Shown here: piece by piece, positions 52,664 to 60,687 of the stretch
Layout of the letters: each line of letters begins with the position of its first letter
Position numbering within the stretch: the stretch's first letter is position 1
From: Streptomyces uncialis
GTDB taxonomy: Bacteria > Actinomycetota > Actinomycetes > Streptomycetales > Streptomycetaceae
Direction of reading: 5' to 3'
DNA: 64,000 bases
Assembly: GCF_036250755.1 (NCBI RefSeq)
Contig: NZ_CP109583.1
Location: 1,798,001 to 1,862,000, forward strand
The notes under the pieces: model-generated
Told to the model about the DNA's origin: nothing
Seen by the model: the letters and a program-made list of their open reading frames with translations, nothing else
The model's database searches: none
Made by a program: the position numbers and the translations under genes

Positions 52664-52819
52664 TCAGGAAATACAGCCGGTCTTCGGCGCGGAGCTGACA
52701 CAGCCGCTCTTGGGCGCCGAGCTGACGCAACCGGTCTTGTCACCGGCACTCGCGGAGTTGAGAGAGTTCCACGCCTGCCAGTTGGCGTCCTGGGCCATCT
52801 TCTTGATGAGCTGCTCCAT
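52664..52819 (-). CDS. Candidate RiPP precursor peptide with three C-terminal TGCVS-type repeats
   Basis: 51 residues; ATG 52819 preceded by the strong GGAGGT ribosome binding site. Residues 1-27 are leader-like and hydrophilic (MEQLIKKMAQDANWQAWN, with two Trp). Residues 28-51 hold three repeats of a nine-residue unit: KTGCVSSAP (28-36), KSGCVSSAP (37-45) and KTGCIS (46-51). Each has Lys, Thr or Ser, Gly and Cys in the same places, and the peptide ends at Ser. The gene has its own near-consensus promoter and is the first of a four-gene unit. It is too short to be found by size-limited gene callers. I know no named family for it; its leader does not match lanthipeptide, lasso or thiopeptide leaders that I recognise. 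Confidence 0.85.
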   Translation of the reverse strand: MEQLIKKMAQDANWQAWNSLNSASAGDKTGCVSSAPKSGCVSSAPKTGCIS

Positions 52820-52872
52820 TACGACCTCCGTGGGGGTTGGAGCACGGCATTCACCGCGCTTTCGCTGACTGG

Positions 52873-52902
52873 AAGCTAGGAGTCCGTGCCTATGCGTGTC
52901 AA
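52873..52902 (-). promoter_or_regulatory. Near-consensus promoter of the precursor peptide gene
   Basis: On the minus strand TTGACA (52897-52902) and TAGCTT (52873-52878) have an 18-base spacer. The -35 is a perfect match to the HrdB/sigma-70 consensus. Transcription would start about 47 bases before the peptide ATG. Confidence 0.7.
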
Positions 52903-53125
52903 TGGAAGCAGGAATGAGAAAACGTTCATGGAAAGCGGGTTTGCGCGGCGGGAGGCGCACGGCGGGAATGGTTCTCCGGTTGACCGGTTCTCGCCGCACG
53001 GTTGCCACACGGGAGAGGACCGGAGGCGATATCCGCATATGTGGGCGGGCTTGGGGCCGGACCGGTGCCGATACCTGCGCGGGTTCGGTGTCGACGCCGG
53101 TGCCGGTGGGTAGGGAGTGGCGGGA

Positions 53126-53241
53126 CCGCATGGCAGTGGGTGCGGCCCGGCCGGCCGCATGGCAGTGGGTGCGGCCCGGCCGGCCGCATGGCAGTGGGTG
53201 CGGCCCGGCCGGCCGCATGGCAGTGGGTGCGGCCCGGCGCT
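53126..53241. repeat. Four tandem copies of a 29 bp repeat
   Basis: The unit begins CCGCATGGCAGTGGGTGCGG and is repeated with starts at 53126, 53155, 53184 and 53213, identical through the first three and then truncated. The region 52903-53446 between the peptide promoter and the FAD oxidoreductase holds no supported gene; several frames across the repeat are artefacts of it. The repeat is unlike the GGGGCGCGGGGAACTGCGC family. Confidence 0.8.
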
Positions 53242-53446
53242 CAGGCGAGGGTTCCGGCGCGGGGGTGACGGCTCACTCGCGGGTGGCCGGACCCAGGGCG
53301 GTGCGGTACGCGGCGGTGGCGCACACGGCGAACCCGGCCCCGCCGACGGCGCGCGCCCATACGGCTGCGGCTACGGTCGGCCGTCGGGGTCGGCGGGCGT
53401 GCGACGGGGTCGGCCGGGGTCCGCCGGGCGGTCGTCCGCGGGCCGG

Positions 53447-54868
53447 TCAGTCCGTGGCGCGCAGCCTGCGCCAGACGGCCTTGGCCGCGTTGTGGCCCGA
53501 CATACCGTGGACACCGGGTCCGGGCGGGGTCGCGGACGAGCACAGGAACACCGCGGGGTGCGGTGTGCGGTAGGGACGGAGTGTCAGCCGGGGGCGCAAC
53601 AGCAGTTGGAGCCCCGCGGCGGCGCCGCAGGCGATGTCCCCGCCGACGTAGTTGGCGTTGCGGGCGGCGAGCTCCGGGGGGCCGGCGGTGGCCCGGGCGA
53701 GGACCCGGTCGCGGAAGCCGGGGGCGAAGCGTTCGAGCTGGCGCTCGACGGCGTCCGTGAGGTCACCGTCCCAGCCGTTCGGCACATGGCCGTAGGCCCA
53801 GAACACATGCTTGCCCTCGGGGGCGCGTGAGGGGTCGACGACGCTGGGCTGCACCGTGATCAGGAACGGCGGGTCGGGGGCGCGGCCCTCACGGGAGACG
53901 GCGTTCAGGGCGGCGCCGATCTCCTGGCTGCTCGCGGCGACCTGTACGGTCCCGGCGCGGCGGGCCTCCTCGGCGGTCCAGGGCACGGGGCCGTCGAGGG
54001 CGTAGTCGACCTTGAAGACGGAGGCGCCGTAGCGGTAGCGCTCGTAATAGCGCCCCAGGCCCGCGATCCGCGCGAGGGCGTGCGGTGAGGTGTCGAAGAC
54101 GTACGCGCGGGCGGGCGGCAGATCGTCCAGCCGTTTGACCTCGAAGCCGGTGTGGACGGCGCCGCCGAGGTCCCGGAGGTACGCGGTGAGGGCGTCGGAG
54201 ACGGACTGGGAGCCGCCGCGGGCGACGGGCCAGCCGCGGGCGTGGGCGGCGAGGGCGAAGACCAGGCCGACGGCGCCGGTGGCGATCCCGCCGAGCGGGG
54301 CGATCACATGGGCGACGAGTCCGGCGAACAGCGCCTTGGCCCGGTCGTCGTGGAAGCGGCGGGTCAGCCAGGTCGACGGGGGCAGCCCGGTGAGGCCGAA
54401 CCGCGCGAGGGTCACCGGGTCGCGCGGCAGCGCGGTCAGCGGCAGGGCCATGAAATCGCGGACGAGGGCGTCCCAGCGGGGGGTGAAGGGGGCGACCAGC
54501 CGCCGGTAGGCGCCCGCGTCACGGGGGCCGAACGACGCGGCGGTCTCGGCGACGGAGCGGGACAGCACGGCCGCGCTGCCGTCGAGGAAGGGATGGGCCA
54601 TGGGCAGCGGGGCGTTCAGCCACTCCAGGCCGTACCGCTCCAGGGGCATCGCGTTGAACGCCGGGGAATTGACACCCAGCGGATGGGCCGCCGCACACGG
54701 GTCGTGGCGGAAGCCGGGGAGCGTCAGCTCCTCGGTGCGCGCTCCGCCGCCCACGGTGTCCCGGGCCTCGAAGACGGCCACGGAGAAGCCTCTGCGGGCC
54801 AGCTCGACGGCGGCCGTCAGTCCGTTCGGTCCCGCGCCCACCACCACAGCATCGAGCATCGACGGCAC
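53447..54868 (-). CDS. FAD-dependent phytoene-desaturase-like oxidoreductase
   Basis: 473 residues; GTG 54868 chosen because AAGGAG lies 9 bases before it, with ATG 54859 internal. The N-terminal dinucleotide-binding motif is [21 protein letters not shown] followed by [16 protein letters not shown]. The C-terminal [17 protein letters not shown] closes the FAD site. It is of the amine-oxidase/phytoene-desaturase superfamily but no carotenoid genes are nearby, so the substrate is open. It lies upstream of, and on the same strand as, the candidate RiPP operon, but over 500 bases away and beyond that operon's promoter. Confidence 0.88.
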   Translation of the reverse strand: MPSMLDAVVVGAGPNGLTAAVELARRGFSVAVFEARDTVGGGARTEELTLPGFRHDPCAAAHPLGVNSPAFNAMPLERYGLEWLNAPLPMAHPFLDGSAAVLSRSVAETAASFGPRDAGAYRRLVAPFTPRWDALVRDFMALPLTALPRDPVTLARFGLTGLPPSTWLTRRFHDDRAKALFAGLVAHVIAPLGGIATGAVGLVFALAAHARGWPVARGGSQSVSDALTAYLRDLGGAVHTGFEVKRLDDLPPARAYVFDTSPHALARIAGLGRYYERYRYGASVFKVDYALDGPVPWTAEEARRAGTVQVAASSQEIGAALNAVSREGRAPDPPFLITVQPSVVDPSRAPEGKHVFWAYGHVPNGWDGDLTDAVERQLERFAPGFRDRVLARATAGPPELAARNANYVGGDIACGAAAGLQLLLRPRLTLRPYRTPHPAVFLCSSATPPGPGVHGMSGHNAAKAVWRRLRATD

Positions 54869-54957
54869 CTTCGGACTCCTTCGTCAGCCGATGGCCAGGG
54901 GCTTCAGGATATGCCCGGCGGGGCGGCGGCGGGGCTGCGGCCCCGGGCGGGGCGGGG

Positions 54958-55785
54958 CTACGGCCCCGGGCGCAGCAGGCCGAGGACCCGCTCGACGGTG
55001 GCGCTGTCGCGGCCCGCGCTGAAGGGCATGGCGTTGCCCCCGGGGAGCGTGAAGGGGGTGCCGTCGAGGGTGGCGTGCGTACCGCCGGCCTCGGCGACGA
55101 GCAGCAGGCCCGCGGCGTGGTCCCACGCGCTCTCCCAGGAGAACGCGATGGCGTCCAGCGCGCCCCTGGCTATGGCGAGGTACTCCAGCCCGGCGGAGCC
55201 GCAGGGCCGGGCGGCGACGCCCTCGCTGTCGAGGCCGAGCAGGGCCCGCTTCTGGTCGGGCGTGGTGTAGTCGGGGTGGGACATGGCGACCCGCAGGTCC
55301 GTGCCGGGGGCGGGCGATCCGGCGGTGAGCCGGGTGCCGTCGAGGAAGGCGCCGCCGCCGCGCACCGCGACGGCCATCTCGCCTAGCACGGGGGCGTACG
55401 TCCATGAGGCGAGCAGTTCGCCGTGGCGGGCGAGGGCCACGAGGGTGCAGAACCCGGGGTCGCCGTGGACGAACTGCCGGGTGCCGTCGACCGGGTCGAC
55501 GATCCAGACGGGGGCGTCACCGGCGAGCGCGCCGTACGTCGACGGGTCGGCGTGGACGGCTTCCTCGCCGACGACGACCGAGCCGGGCAGCAGCGCGGTC
55601 AGCGCGCCGGTCAGATGCTTCTCGGCGAGCTGGTCGGCGATGGTCACCAGATCGTGGGGGCCGGTCTTCTGGACGATCTCGTCCACGGCGAGCTGCCGGA
55701 ACCGCGGCGTGATCTCGGCCGCGGCGGCCTGGCGGACCGCTTCTTCGACATCGGTCAGGTGATGGGCGAGAAAGTCATCGATCAT
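54958..55785 (-). CDS. Inositol-monophosphatase family phosphatase
   Basis: 275 residues; ATG 55785 after GGAGG. The three metal-site motifs are VVGEEAVH (Glu), IVDPVDGTRQFVHG (DPxDGT) and ESAWDHAAGLLLVAEAGG (WDxAAG). The family comprises Mg-dependent phosphatases of inositol phosphates, fructose 1,6-bisphosphate, histidinol phosphate and 3'-phosphoadenosine phosphates. Which substrate applies is not visible. It is 89 bases upstream of the FAD oxidoreductase gene on the same strand. Confidence 0.9.
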   Translation of the reverse strand: MIDDFLAHHLTDVEEAVRQAAAAEITPRFRQLAVDEIVQKTGPHDLVTIADQLAEKHLTGALTALLPGSVVVGEEAVHADPSTYGALAGDAPVWIVDPVDGTRQFVHGDPGFCTLVALARHGELLASWTYAPVLGEMAVAVRGGGAFLDGTRLTAGSPAPGTDLRVAMSHPDYTTPDQKRALLGLDSEGVAARPCGSAGLEYLAIARGALDAIAFSWESAWDHAAGLLLVAEAGGTHATLDGTPFTLPGGNAMPFSAGRDSATVERVLGLLRPGP

Positions 55786-55873
55786 GCCTCCATCGAAGCA
55801 CGGGCCTCTGACATTCCGTGCCCGGGTGGTGCAGGGTGGGTGGAATCCGTGTGAACGCGGCCCCCGGCGCCGG

Positions 55874-56530
55874 TCAGCGCGGGCGCCAGGGCGAGGTGCC
55901 GACGACATTGCGGGGGCCGACGTCGAGGTGTTCGTCGGGGGTGACGGTGACGCGCGGGGCGCCCGGCCGTGCGGTGACGTGCAGCGCGGTCGACGGCTCG
56001 GTGTTCACGCGCCACATCAGGTCGGCCACGGCGGACTGCCGGGGGGCCACGGTGAACGAGGTGGGATCGGCGGCGGGCGGGGCCTGGAACACGTCGTCGA
56101 GACCGCGGACCGCGCGGACACCGGGGAGCGGTGCGCCGTCCTCGCCGAGGACGCGGATCACCGGGTAGCCGTCGAGCACGTACGGCTTCTCGCCGCAGTT
56201 GGTGAGGGTCAGCGTCATCGTCCGCAGCCCCATCGCGGCGGCGGAGAAATCGGCCCGCAGCCGTACCCCGTCGGCCGGACAGGGCTGGTCGGCGTCCCGC
56301 GCGGCGGGGTCGGACGGGGTGGCCGGGCCCGACGCGGTGGGGGCGGGCGTCGGCGGGCCGCCGGGGGTCGCGGGCGCGGGGGTGTGGCGCTGGGTGGGGG
56401 GCGGGGGGCGGCCTTCGGGGTCGAGCTCGCGTTCCAGCTCCGTCGGCAGGCCGCACCCGGACAGCGCGAGCGCCGTCAACACGGTGACGGCCAGGGGCTT
56501 CCACGACGGTCGCACTCGTATCCCGCTCAT
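55874..56530 (-). CDS. Lipoprotein with a DUF4232-type beta-sandwich domain
   Basis: 218 residues from ATG 56530 (ATG 56542 is possible). The N-terminus has a basic start and a hydrophobic core ending in the lipobox LSGC at about residues 25-28. A Pro/Thr-rich linker (PPPPTQRHTPAPATPG and on) follows. The C-terminal ~140 residues, with LRADFSAAAMGLRTMTLTLTNCGEKPYVLDGYPVIRVLG and FTVAPRQSAVADLMWRV-type text, match the DUF4232 fold found in surface lipoproteins. The role is unknown. It stands alone between two operons. Confidence 0.82.
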   Translation of the reverse strand: MSGIRVRPSWKPLAVTVLTALALSGCGLPTELERELDPEGRPPPPTQRHTPAPATPGGPPTPAPTASGPATPSDPAARDADQPCPADGVRLRADFSAAAMGLRTMTLTLTNCGEKPYVLDGYPVIRVLGEDGAPLPGVRAVRGLDDVFQAPPAADPTSFTVAPRQSAVADLMWRVNTEPSTALHVTARPGAPRVTVTPDEHLDVGPRNVVGTSPWRPR

Positions 56531-56613
56531 CCGCCCGATCATGGCACGCGGCACGCGCGCGTGCCCGTGGCCCCCGCGCGGTTGGGACGGGCAAGGTCGC
56601 GGTCATCATCGCA

Positions 56614-56642
56614 GCAACGGGCATCCGTTGCCCCCGCGCGGG
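56614..56642 (-). terminator. Hairpin downstream of the pyrimidine catabolism operon
   Basis: GCAACGG pairs with CCGTTGC across a 4-base loop, directly followed by the self-complementary CCCCGCGCGGGG. It lies about 60 bases beyond the stop of the F420 oxidoreductase gene, the last gene of the operon. Confidence 0.55.
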
Positions 56643-56700
56643 GAGGCGTCCGGGGCCCGCACCCGTGCACGCGGCTGGTCACCGCTCACGCGGGTCCCGG

Positions 56701-57699
56701 TCACCGGAAGCGCGGGACGACCTCCGCCCCGTAGGCGTCGATGACTTCCTCGCGCGCGTCGTGCATCGCGTACACGGCGAACTGGTCGACGCCGATCTCC
56801 CGCAGCTCCAGCAGCCTCTCGATGTGTGCCTCGACGGGTCCGAGCAGACAGAAGCGGTCGACGATCTCGTCGGGCACGAACGCGGTGTCGGGGTTCCCGG
56901 CCCGGCCGTGGTGGCTGTAGTCGTAGCCCGCGCGGGACTTGATGTACGCGGTGAGGGCCTCGGGGACGAGACCGGAGTGCTCGCCGTAGCGGGACACCAG
57001 GTCCGCGACATGGTTGCCGACCATGCCGCCGAACCAGCGGCACTGGTCGCGCGCGTGGGCGAGGTCGTCGCCCACATAGGCGGGCGCGGCGACACAGATG
57101 GTGATGTCGGCGGGGTCGCGTCCCGCCTCGGTGGCGGCGTCCCGGACCGAGCGGACCATCCACTCGGTGAGGTACGGGTCCGCGAGCTGGAGGATGAAGC
57201 CGTCGGCCTTGCGGCCCGCGAGGGCGAGCGCCTTGGGCCCGTAGGCGGCCATCCAGACCGGCAGCCGCCCGTCCCTGACCCAGGGCAGCCGCACGGGCGA
57301 GCCGTCGACCAGGGCCTCCCGGCCCTCCGCGAGGTCGCGGATGACGTCGATGGCCTCACCGAGCCGCGCCAGGGTGCTGGGTCCCCGTCCGGCGACCCGC
57401 ATCGCGGAGTCGCCCCGGCCGATACCGCACACCGTGCGGTTGCCGTACATGTCGTTGAGGGTGGCGAAGGTGGAGGCCGTGACCTCCCAGGTGCGGGTGC
57501 CGGGGTTGGTGACCATCGGTCCGACGATCAGCTGCTCGGTGTGCTCCAGCACCCGGCTGTGGATGACGTACGGCTCCTGCCACAGGACCGCCGAGTCGAA
57601 GGTCCAGCCGTAGCGGAAGCCGTTGCGTTCGGCGCGGCGCATCAGCCCGACGACGGCCGAGGCGGGCGGATCGGTCTGGAGGACGAGTCCGAAGTCCAT
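56701..57699 (-). CDS. LLM-class F420-dependent oxidoreductase, TIGR03842-like
   Basis: 332 residues; ATG 57699 after GGAGG. Luciferase-like TIM barrel: MDFGLVLQTDPPASAVVGLM, GWTFDSAVLWQEPYVIHS, VGPMVTNPGTRTWEVTAS, GRGDSAMRVAGR and VWMAAYGPKALALAG. These are typical of F420-binding LLM proteins of the TIGR03842 group. It is the last gene of a minus-strand series of pyrimidine catabolic genes, which suggests it reduces a uracil-derived or related compound with F420H2. That function is inferred from position only. Confidence 0.85.
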   Translation of the reverse strand: MDFGLVLQTDPPASAVVGLMRRAERNGFRYGWTFDSAVLWQEPYVIHSRVLEHTEQLIVGPMVTNPGTRTWEVTASTFATLNDMYGNRTVCGIGRGDSAMRVAGRGPSTLARLGEAIDVIRDLAEGREALVDGSPVRLPWVRDGRLPVWMAAYGPKALALAGRKADGFILQLADPYLTEWMVRSVRDAATEAGRDPADITICVAAPAYVGDDLAHARDQCRWFGGMVGNHVADLVSRYGEHSGLVPEALTAYIKSRAGYDYSHHGRAGNPDTAFVPDEIVDRFCLLGPVEAHIERLLELREIGVDQFAVYAMHDAREEVIDAYGAEVVPRFR

Positions 57700-57780
57700 G
57701 GGTGGGCCTCCTGCTTCGTACGGGGTCTGCGTGCGGGGTCTGCGTACCGGGTGCGGGGTCGTGGTCGGGGTCTACGTACC

Positions 57781-57798
57781 GGTCTGCGTACGCAGACC
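57781..57798. promoter_or_regulatory. Perfect 18 bp palindrome between hydA and the F420 oxidoreductase gene
   Basis: GGTCTGCGTACGCAGACC is a perfect palindrome. It is flanked by direct copies of GGGTCTGCGT in the 57720-57780 stretch. It could be an operator or an RNA hairpin for differential expression of the two genes. Confidence 0.55.
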
Positions 57799-57826
57799 GT
57801 GTACGGGGTCGCGGCCGGGGCCGGGC

Positions 57827-59230
57827 TCAGCCGAGGTACTGGCAGGTCCCCCGGGGGGTGTAGCGCCCGTGTCCGGCGCGGCCGGTGTACGCGCGCCCGT
57901 CGATGACGACCGTCCCGCGCGAGAGCACGGTCTCGACCTGTCCGGTGATCCGCTTGCCCTCGTACGCGGAGTAGTCGACGTTCATGTGGTGGGTGTCCGC
58001 GGACAGCACCTGTTCGGCGTGCGGGTCGTACACCACGATGTCGGCGTCCGCGCCGGGCGCGAGGGTGCCCTTCTTCGGGTAGAGCCCGAACATCCGGGCC
58101 GGGGCGGCGCAGGCGATGTCGATCCAGCGGCGGCGGCTGATGCGCCCTTCCACGACGGCCTGGTGGAGCAGGTCCATTCGGTTCTCCACCCCGGGCAGTC
58201 CGTTGGGGATCTTGGAGAAGTCGCCGCGGCCGAGTTCCTTCTGGCCGCTGAAGCAGAACGGACAGTGGTCCGTGGACACGACCTGGAGGTCGTCGGTGCG
58301 CAGTCCGCGCCACAGCGCCCGCTGGTGCTCCTTGGGGCGCAGCGGGGTGGAGCACACGTACTTGGCGCCCTCGAAGCCGGGCGCGGCGAGGTCGTCCGTG
58401 GACAGGAACAGGTACTGGGGGCAGGTCTCGCCGAAGACGGGCAGTCCCTTGTCACGGGCGGCGACGAGTTCGGCGACGGCCTCCTCGGCGGACACATGGA
58501 CGATGTACAGGGGCGCGTCCGCGACCCGGGCGAGCTGGATGGCCCGGTGGGTCGCCTCGGCCTCCAGCAGGGCCCTGCGGACCTCTCCGTGGTGGCGCGG
58601 GGAGGTCTCCCCGCGCGCGAGGGCCTGTTCCACGAGGACGTCGATGGCGATGCCGTTCTCGGCGTGCATCATGATCAGCCCGCCGTTGCCGGAGGCGCGT
58701 TGCATCGCGCGCAGGATGCGTCCGTCGTCGCTGTAGAAGACCCCGGGGTAGGCCATGAAGAGCTTGAAGGAGGTGACGCCCTCCGAGACGAGCAGGTCCA
58801 TCTCCTTCAGGGAGTGCTCGTTCACGTCGGAGAGGATCATATGGAAGCCGTAGTCGACGGCGCAGCGGCCGTCGGCCTTGGCGTGCCAGGCGTCCAGTCC
58901 GTCGCGCAGGGAGGTGCCGACGCTCTGGACGGCGAAGTCCACGATGGTGGTGGTGCCGCCCCAGGCGGCGGCCCGGGTGCCCGTCTCGAAGGTGTCGGAC
59001 GCGGCGGTGCCGCCGAACGGCAGTTCCATATGGGTGTGGGCGTCGACGCCGCCCGGGATGACGTACTTGCCGGTCGCGTCGATGATCCGGTCGGCGGTCC
59101 ACGCGCGCGCGGCGTCCGTCCCGTGCGCGGCGAGCGCGGCGATCCGGCCGTCCTCGACGAGCACGTCGGCGTGGGTCTCCTCGGCGGCGGTGACGACGAG
59201 TCCGCCGCGGATCAGGGTGCGGGTGCTCAT
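57827..59230 (-). CDS. hydA: Dihydropyrimidinase/hydantoinase
   Basis: 467 residues; ATG 59230 after GGGAG. Amidohydrolase motifs: VIPGGVDAHTHMELP (metal His pair), SFKLFMAYPG (carboxylated lysine), MMHAENG, YIVHVSAEEA (metal His) and STDHCPF (metal Asp). The enzyme opens dihydrouracil or hydantoin rings in the reductive pyrimidine pathway. It lies between the transaminase and the F420 oxidoreductase, in the same direction. Confidence 0.95.
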   Translation of the reverse strand: MSTRTLIRGGLVVTAAEETHADVLVEDGRIAALAAHGTDAARAWTADRIIDATGKYVIPGGVDAHTHMELPFGGTAASDTFETGTRAAAWGGTTTIVDFAVQSVGTSLRDGLDAWHAKADGRCAVDYGFHMILSDVNEHSLKEMDLLVSEGVTSFKLFMAYPGVFYSDDGRILRAMQRASGNGGLIMMHAENGIAIDVLVEQALARGETSPRHHGEVRRALLEAEATHRAIQLARVADAPLYIVHVSAEEAVAELVAARDKGLPVFGETCPQYLFLSTDDLAAPGFEGAKYVCSTPLRPKEHQRALWRGLRTDDLQVVSTDHCPFCFSGQKELGRGDFSKIPNGLPGVENRMDLLHQAVVEGRISRRRWIDIACAAPARMFGLYPKKGTLAPGADADIVVYDPHAEQVLSADTHHMNVDYSAYEGKRITGQVETVLSRGTVVIDGRAYTGRAGHGRYTPRGTCQYLG

Positions 59231-59403
59231 GGGGGCGCTCCCTCTCGTACGGGTGCGGCACCGCCCCGCGCCGGGGCGGTGCCGGGATGCTCGGGTTACC
59301 GGGACCGGTCGTCCCGGAAGGGCGTGCGGGCCGCCCGGACGGCCGGACGGCCCGGGGTGACACCCCGGAGGCCACCCGGCCACGGGGTGCGGCGACAGGG
59401 GCC

Positions 59404-60687
59404 CTACAGGGCCCGCAGGGCGTCCTCCAGGATCACGGCGCCCTGTTCCGCCTCGGCGACGGTCAGGGACAGCGGGGGCGCGATCCGCAGCACGCTGGTG
59501 TTGTACGCGCCGCCCTTGCCGATCAGCAGTCCGCCCGCGCGGGCCGCTTCGAGGACGGCGGTCGCGGCGTCGGGGTCGGCCTCGTCGGTGCCGGGCCTCA
59601 CGAGTTCGATCCCGATCATCAGGCCCCGCCCGCGTACCTCCCGGACGGCCGGGACGCGCGCGGCGGCGGCGCGCAGCCGTTCGATCAGCAGTCCGCCGAC
59701 CCGGCGGGCGTTGCCCTGGAGGTCGCGTTCGAGGAGGTAGGTGAGGTTGGCGAGTCCGGCGGCCATGGTGACCGGGGAACCGCCGAACGTGGAGATGGAG
59801 TTGGCGTCCAGGCAGTTCATGATCTCGGCGCGGGCGACGACCCCGCCGATGGACATGCCGTTGCCGATGCCCTTGGCGAAGGTGATCAGGTCCGGCGGGC
59901 CGTTGCGGTCATGGGCCTGCCAGCCCCAGAAGTGGTCGCCGGTGCGGCCCCAGCCGGTCTGCACCTCGTCGCTGATCCACAGGATGCCGTGCCGCTTCAG
60001 CACCTCGCGGAACGCCGCGAACAGCCCGTCCGGCGGGGAGGTGAACCCGCCGACGCCCTGCACGGGTTCGGCGATGAGGGCCGCCGCTCCCCCGCGCGTC
60101 TGGCCCAGCAGATCCTCCAGATCGGCGGTGCAGGCGTCGATGAACGCGGCGTCGGACAGCTCCGCGTACGGGCCCCGGGTGCGCACGCCCCCGTGCACGT
60201 AGAGGGTCTGGAGCGGTGACAGGCTCGTCGGGGACCAGCCCCGGTTGCCGGTGATGCCGACGGCGCTGAAGGAGCGGCCGTGGTAGCTGTTGCGCAGCGC
60301 GAGGATCTGGTTGGAGCGGCGGTACGCGGTCGCCAGCAGGAGGGCCGCGTCGTTCGCCTCGGTGCCGGAGGTCGTGAAGAAGACCCGGGCGTCAGGGATT
60401 CCGGAGAGCGCGGCGATCCGTTCCGCGAGTTCGACCATCGGCCGGTCGAGGTACAGCGTCGAGGAGTGGATGATCCGTCCGGCCTGCTCGGCGACGGCCT
60501 TGGTGACCTCGGGCAGGGCGTGCGCGGTCATCGTGGTGAGGATGCCGCCGAAGAAGTCGAGGTACTTGGTGCCGTCGGCGGCCCAGACATGACGTCCCTC
60601 GCCGTGCGTGAGTTCGAGGGGTTCGCGGTAGTACAGGGCCAGCCACTGCGGCAGCACGGCCCGGTGCCGCTCGTACAGCTCGCTCAC
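59404..60687 (-). CDS. Class III aminotransferase (probable beta-alanine transaminase)
   Basis: 427 residues; GTG 60687 overlaps the stop of the ureidopropionase gene (GTGA). Markers: VFFTTSGTEANDAALLLATAYR, ALRNSYHGRSFSAVGITG, LIAEPVQGVGGF, ILWISDEVQTGWGRTG and LITFAKGIGNGMSIGGVV with the PLP lysine in FAKGIG. In this operon it would move the amino group of beta-alanine, the product of uracil breakdown, to an oxo acid. Relatives also act on gamma-aminobutyrate and alanine-glyoxylate, so the substrate rests on context. Confidence 0.93.
   Translation of the reverse strand: MSELYERHRAVLPQWLALYYREPLELTHGEGRHVWAADGTKYLDFFGGILTTMTAHALPEVTKAVAEQAGRIIHSSTLYLDRPMVELAERIAALSGIPDARVFFTTSGTEANDAALLLATAYRRSNQILALRNSYHGRSFSAVGITGNRGWSPTSLSPLQTLYVHGGVRTRGPYAELSDAAFIDACTADLEDLLGQTRGGAAALIAEPVQGVGGFTSPPDGLFAAFREVLKRHGILWISDEVQTGWGRTGDHFWGWQAHDRNGPPDLITFAKGIGNGMSIGGVVARAEIMNCLDANSISTFGGSPVTMAAGLANLTYLLERDLQGNARRVGGLLIERLRAAAARVPAVREVRGRGLMIGIELVRPGTDEADPDAATAVLEAARAGGLLIGKGGAYNTSVLRIAPPLSLTVAEAEQGAVILEDALRAL

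Noticed and set aside
52664..52819. Lanthipeptide, lasso peptide or thiopeptide precursor
   Set aside because: No LanB/C/M, lasso cyclase and protease, or YcaO genes are nearby, and the leader lacks the motifs of those classes that I recognise.
53126..53241. CRISPR array
   Set aside because: The 29 bp repeats touch each other with no spacers and no cas genes are in the window.
52896..53830. Plus-strand open frames over the 29 bp tandem repeat
   Set aside because: Their sequence is the repeat translated in one frame; no ribosome binding site or family motif.
53447..54868. FAD oxidoreductase as part of the candidate RiPP operon
   Set aside because: It ends more than 500 bases upstream of the operon's own promoter, with repeats between, so co-transcription is doubtful.
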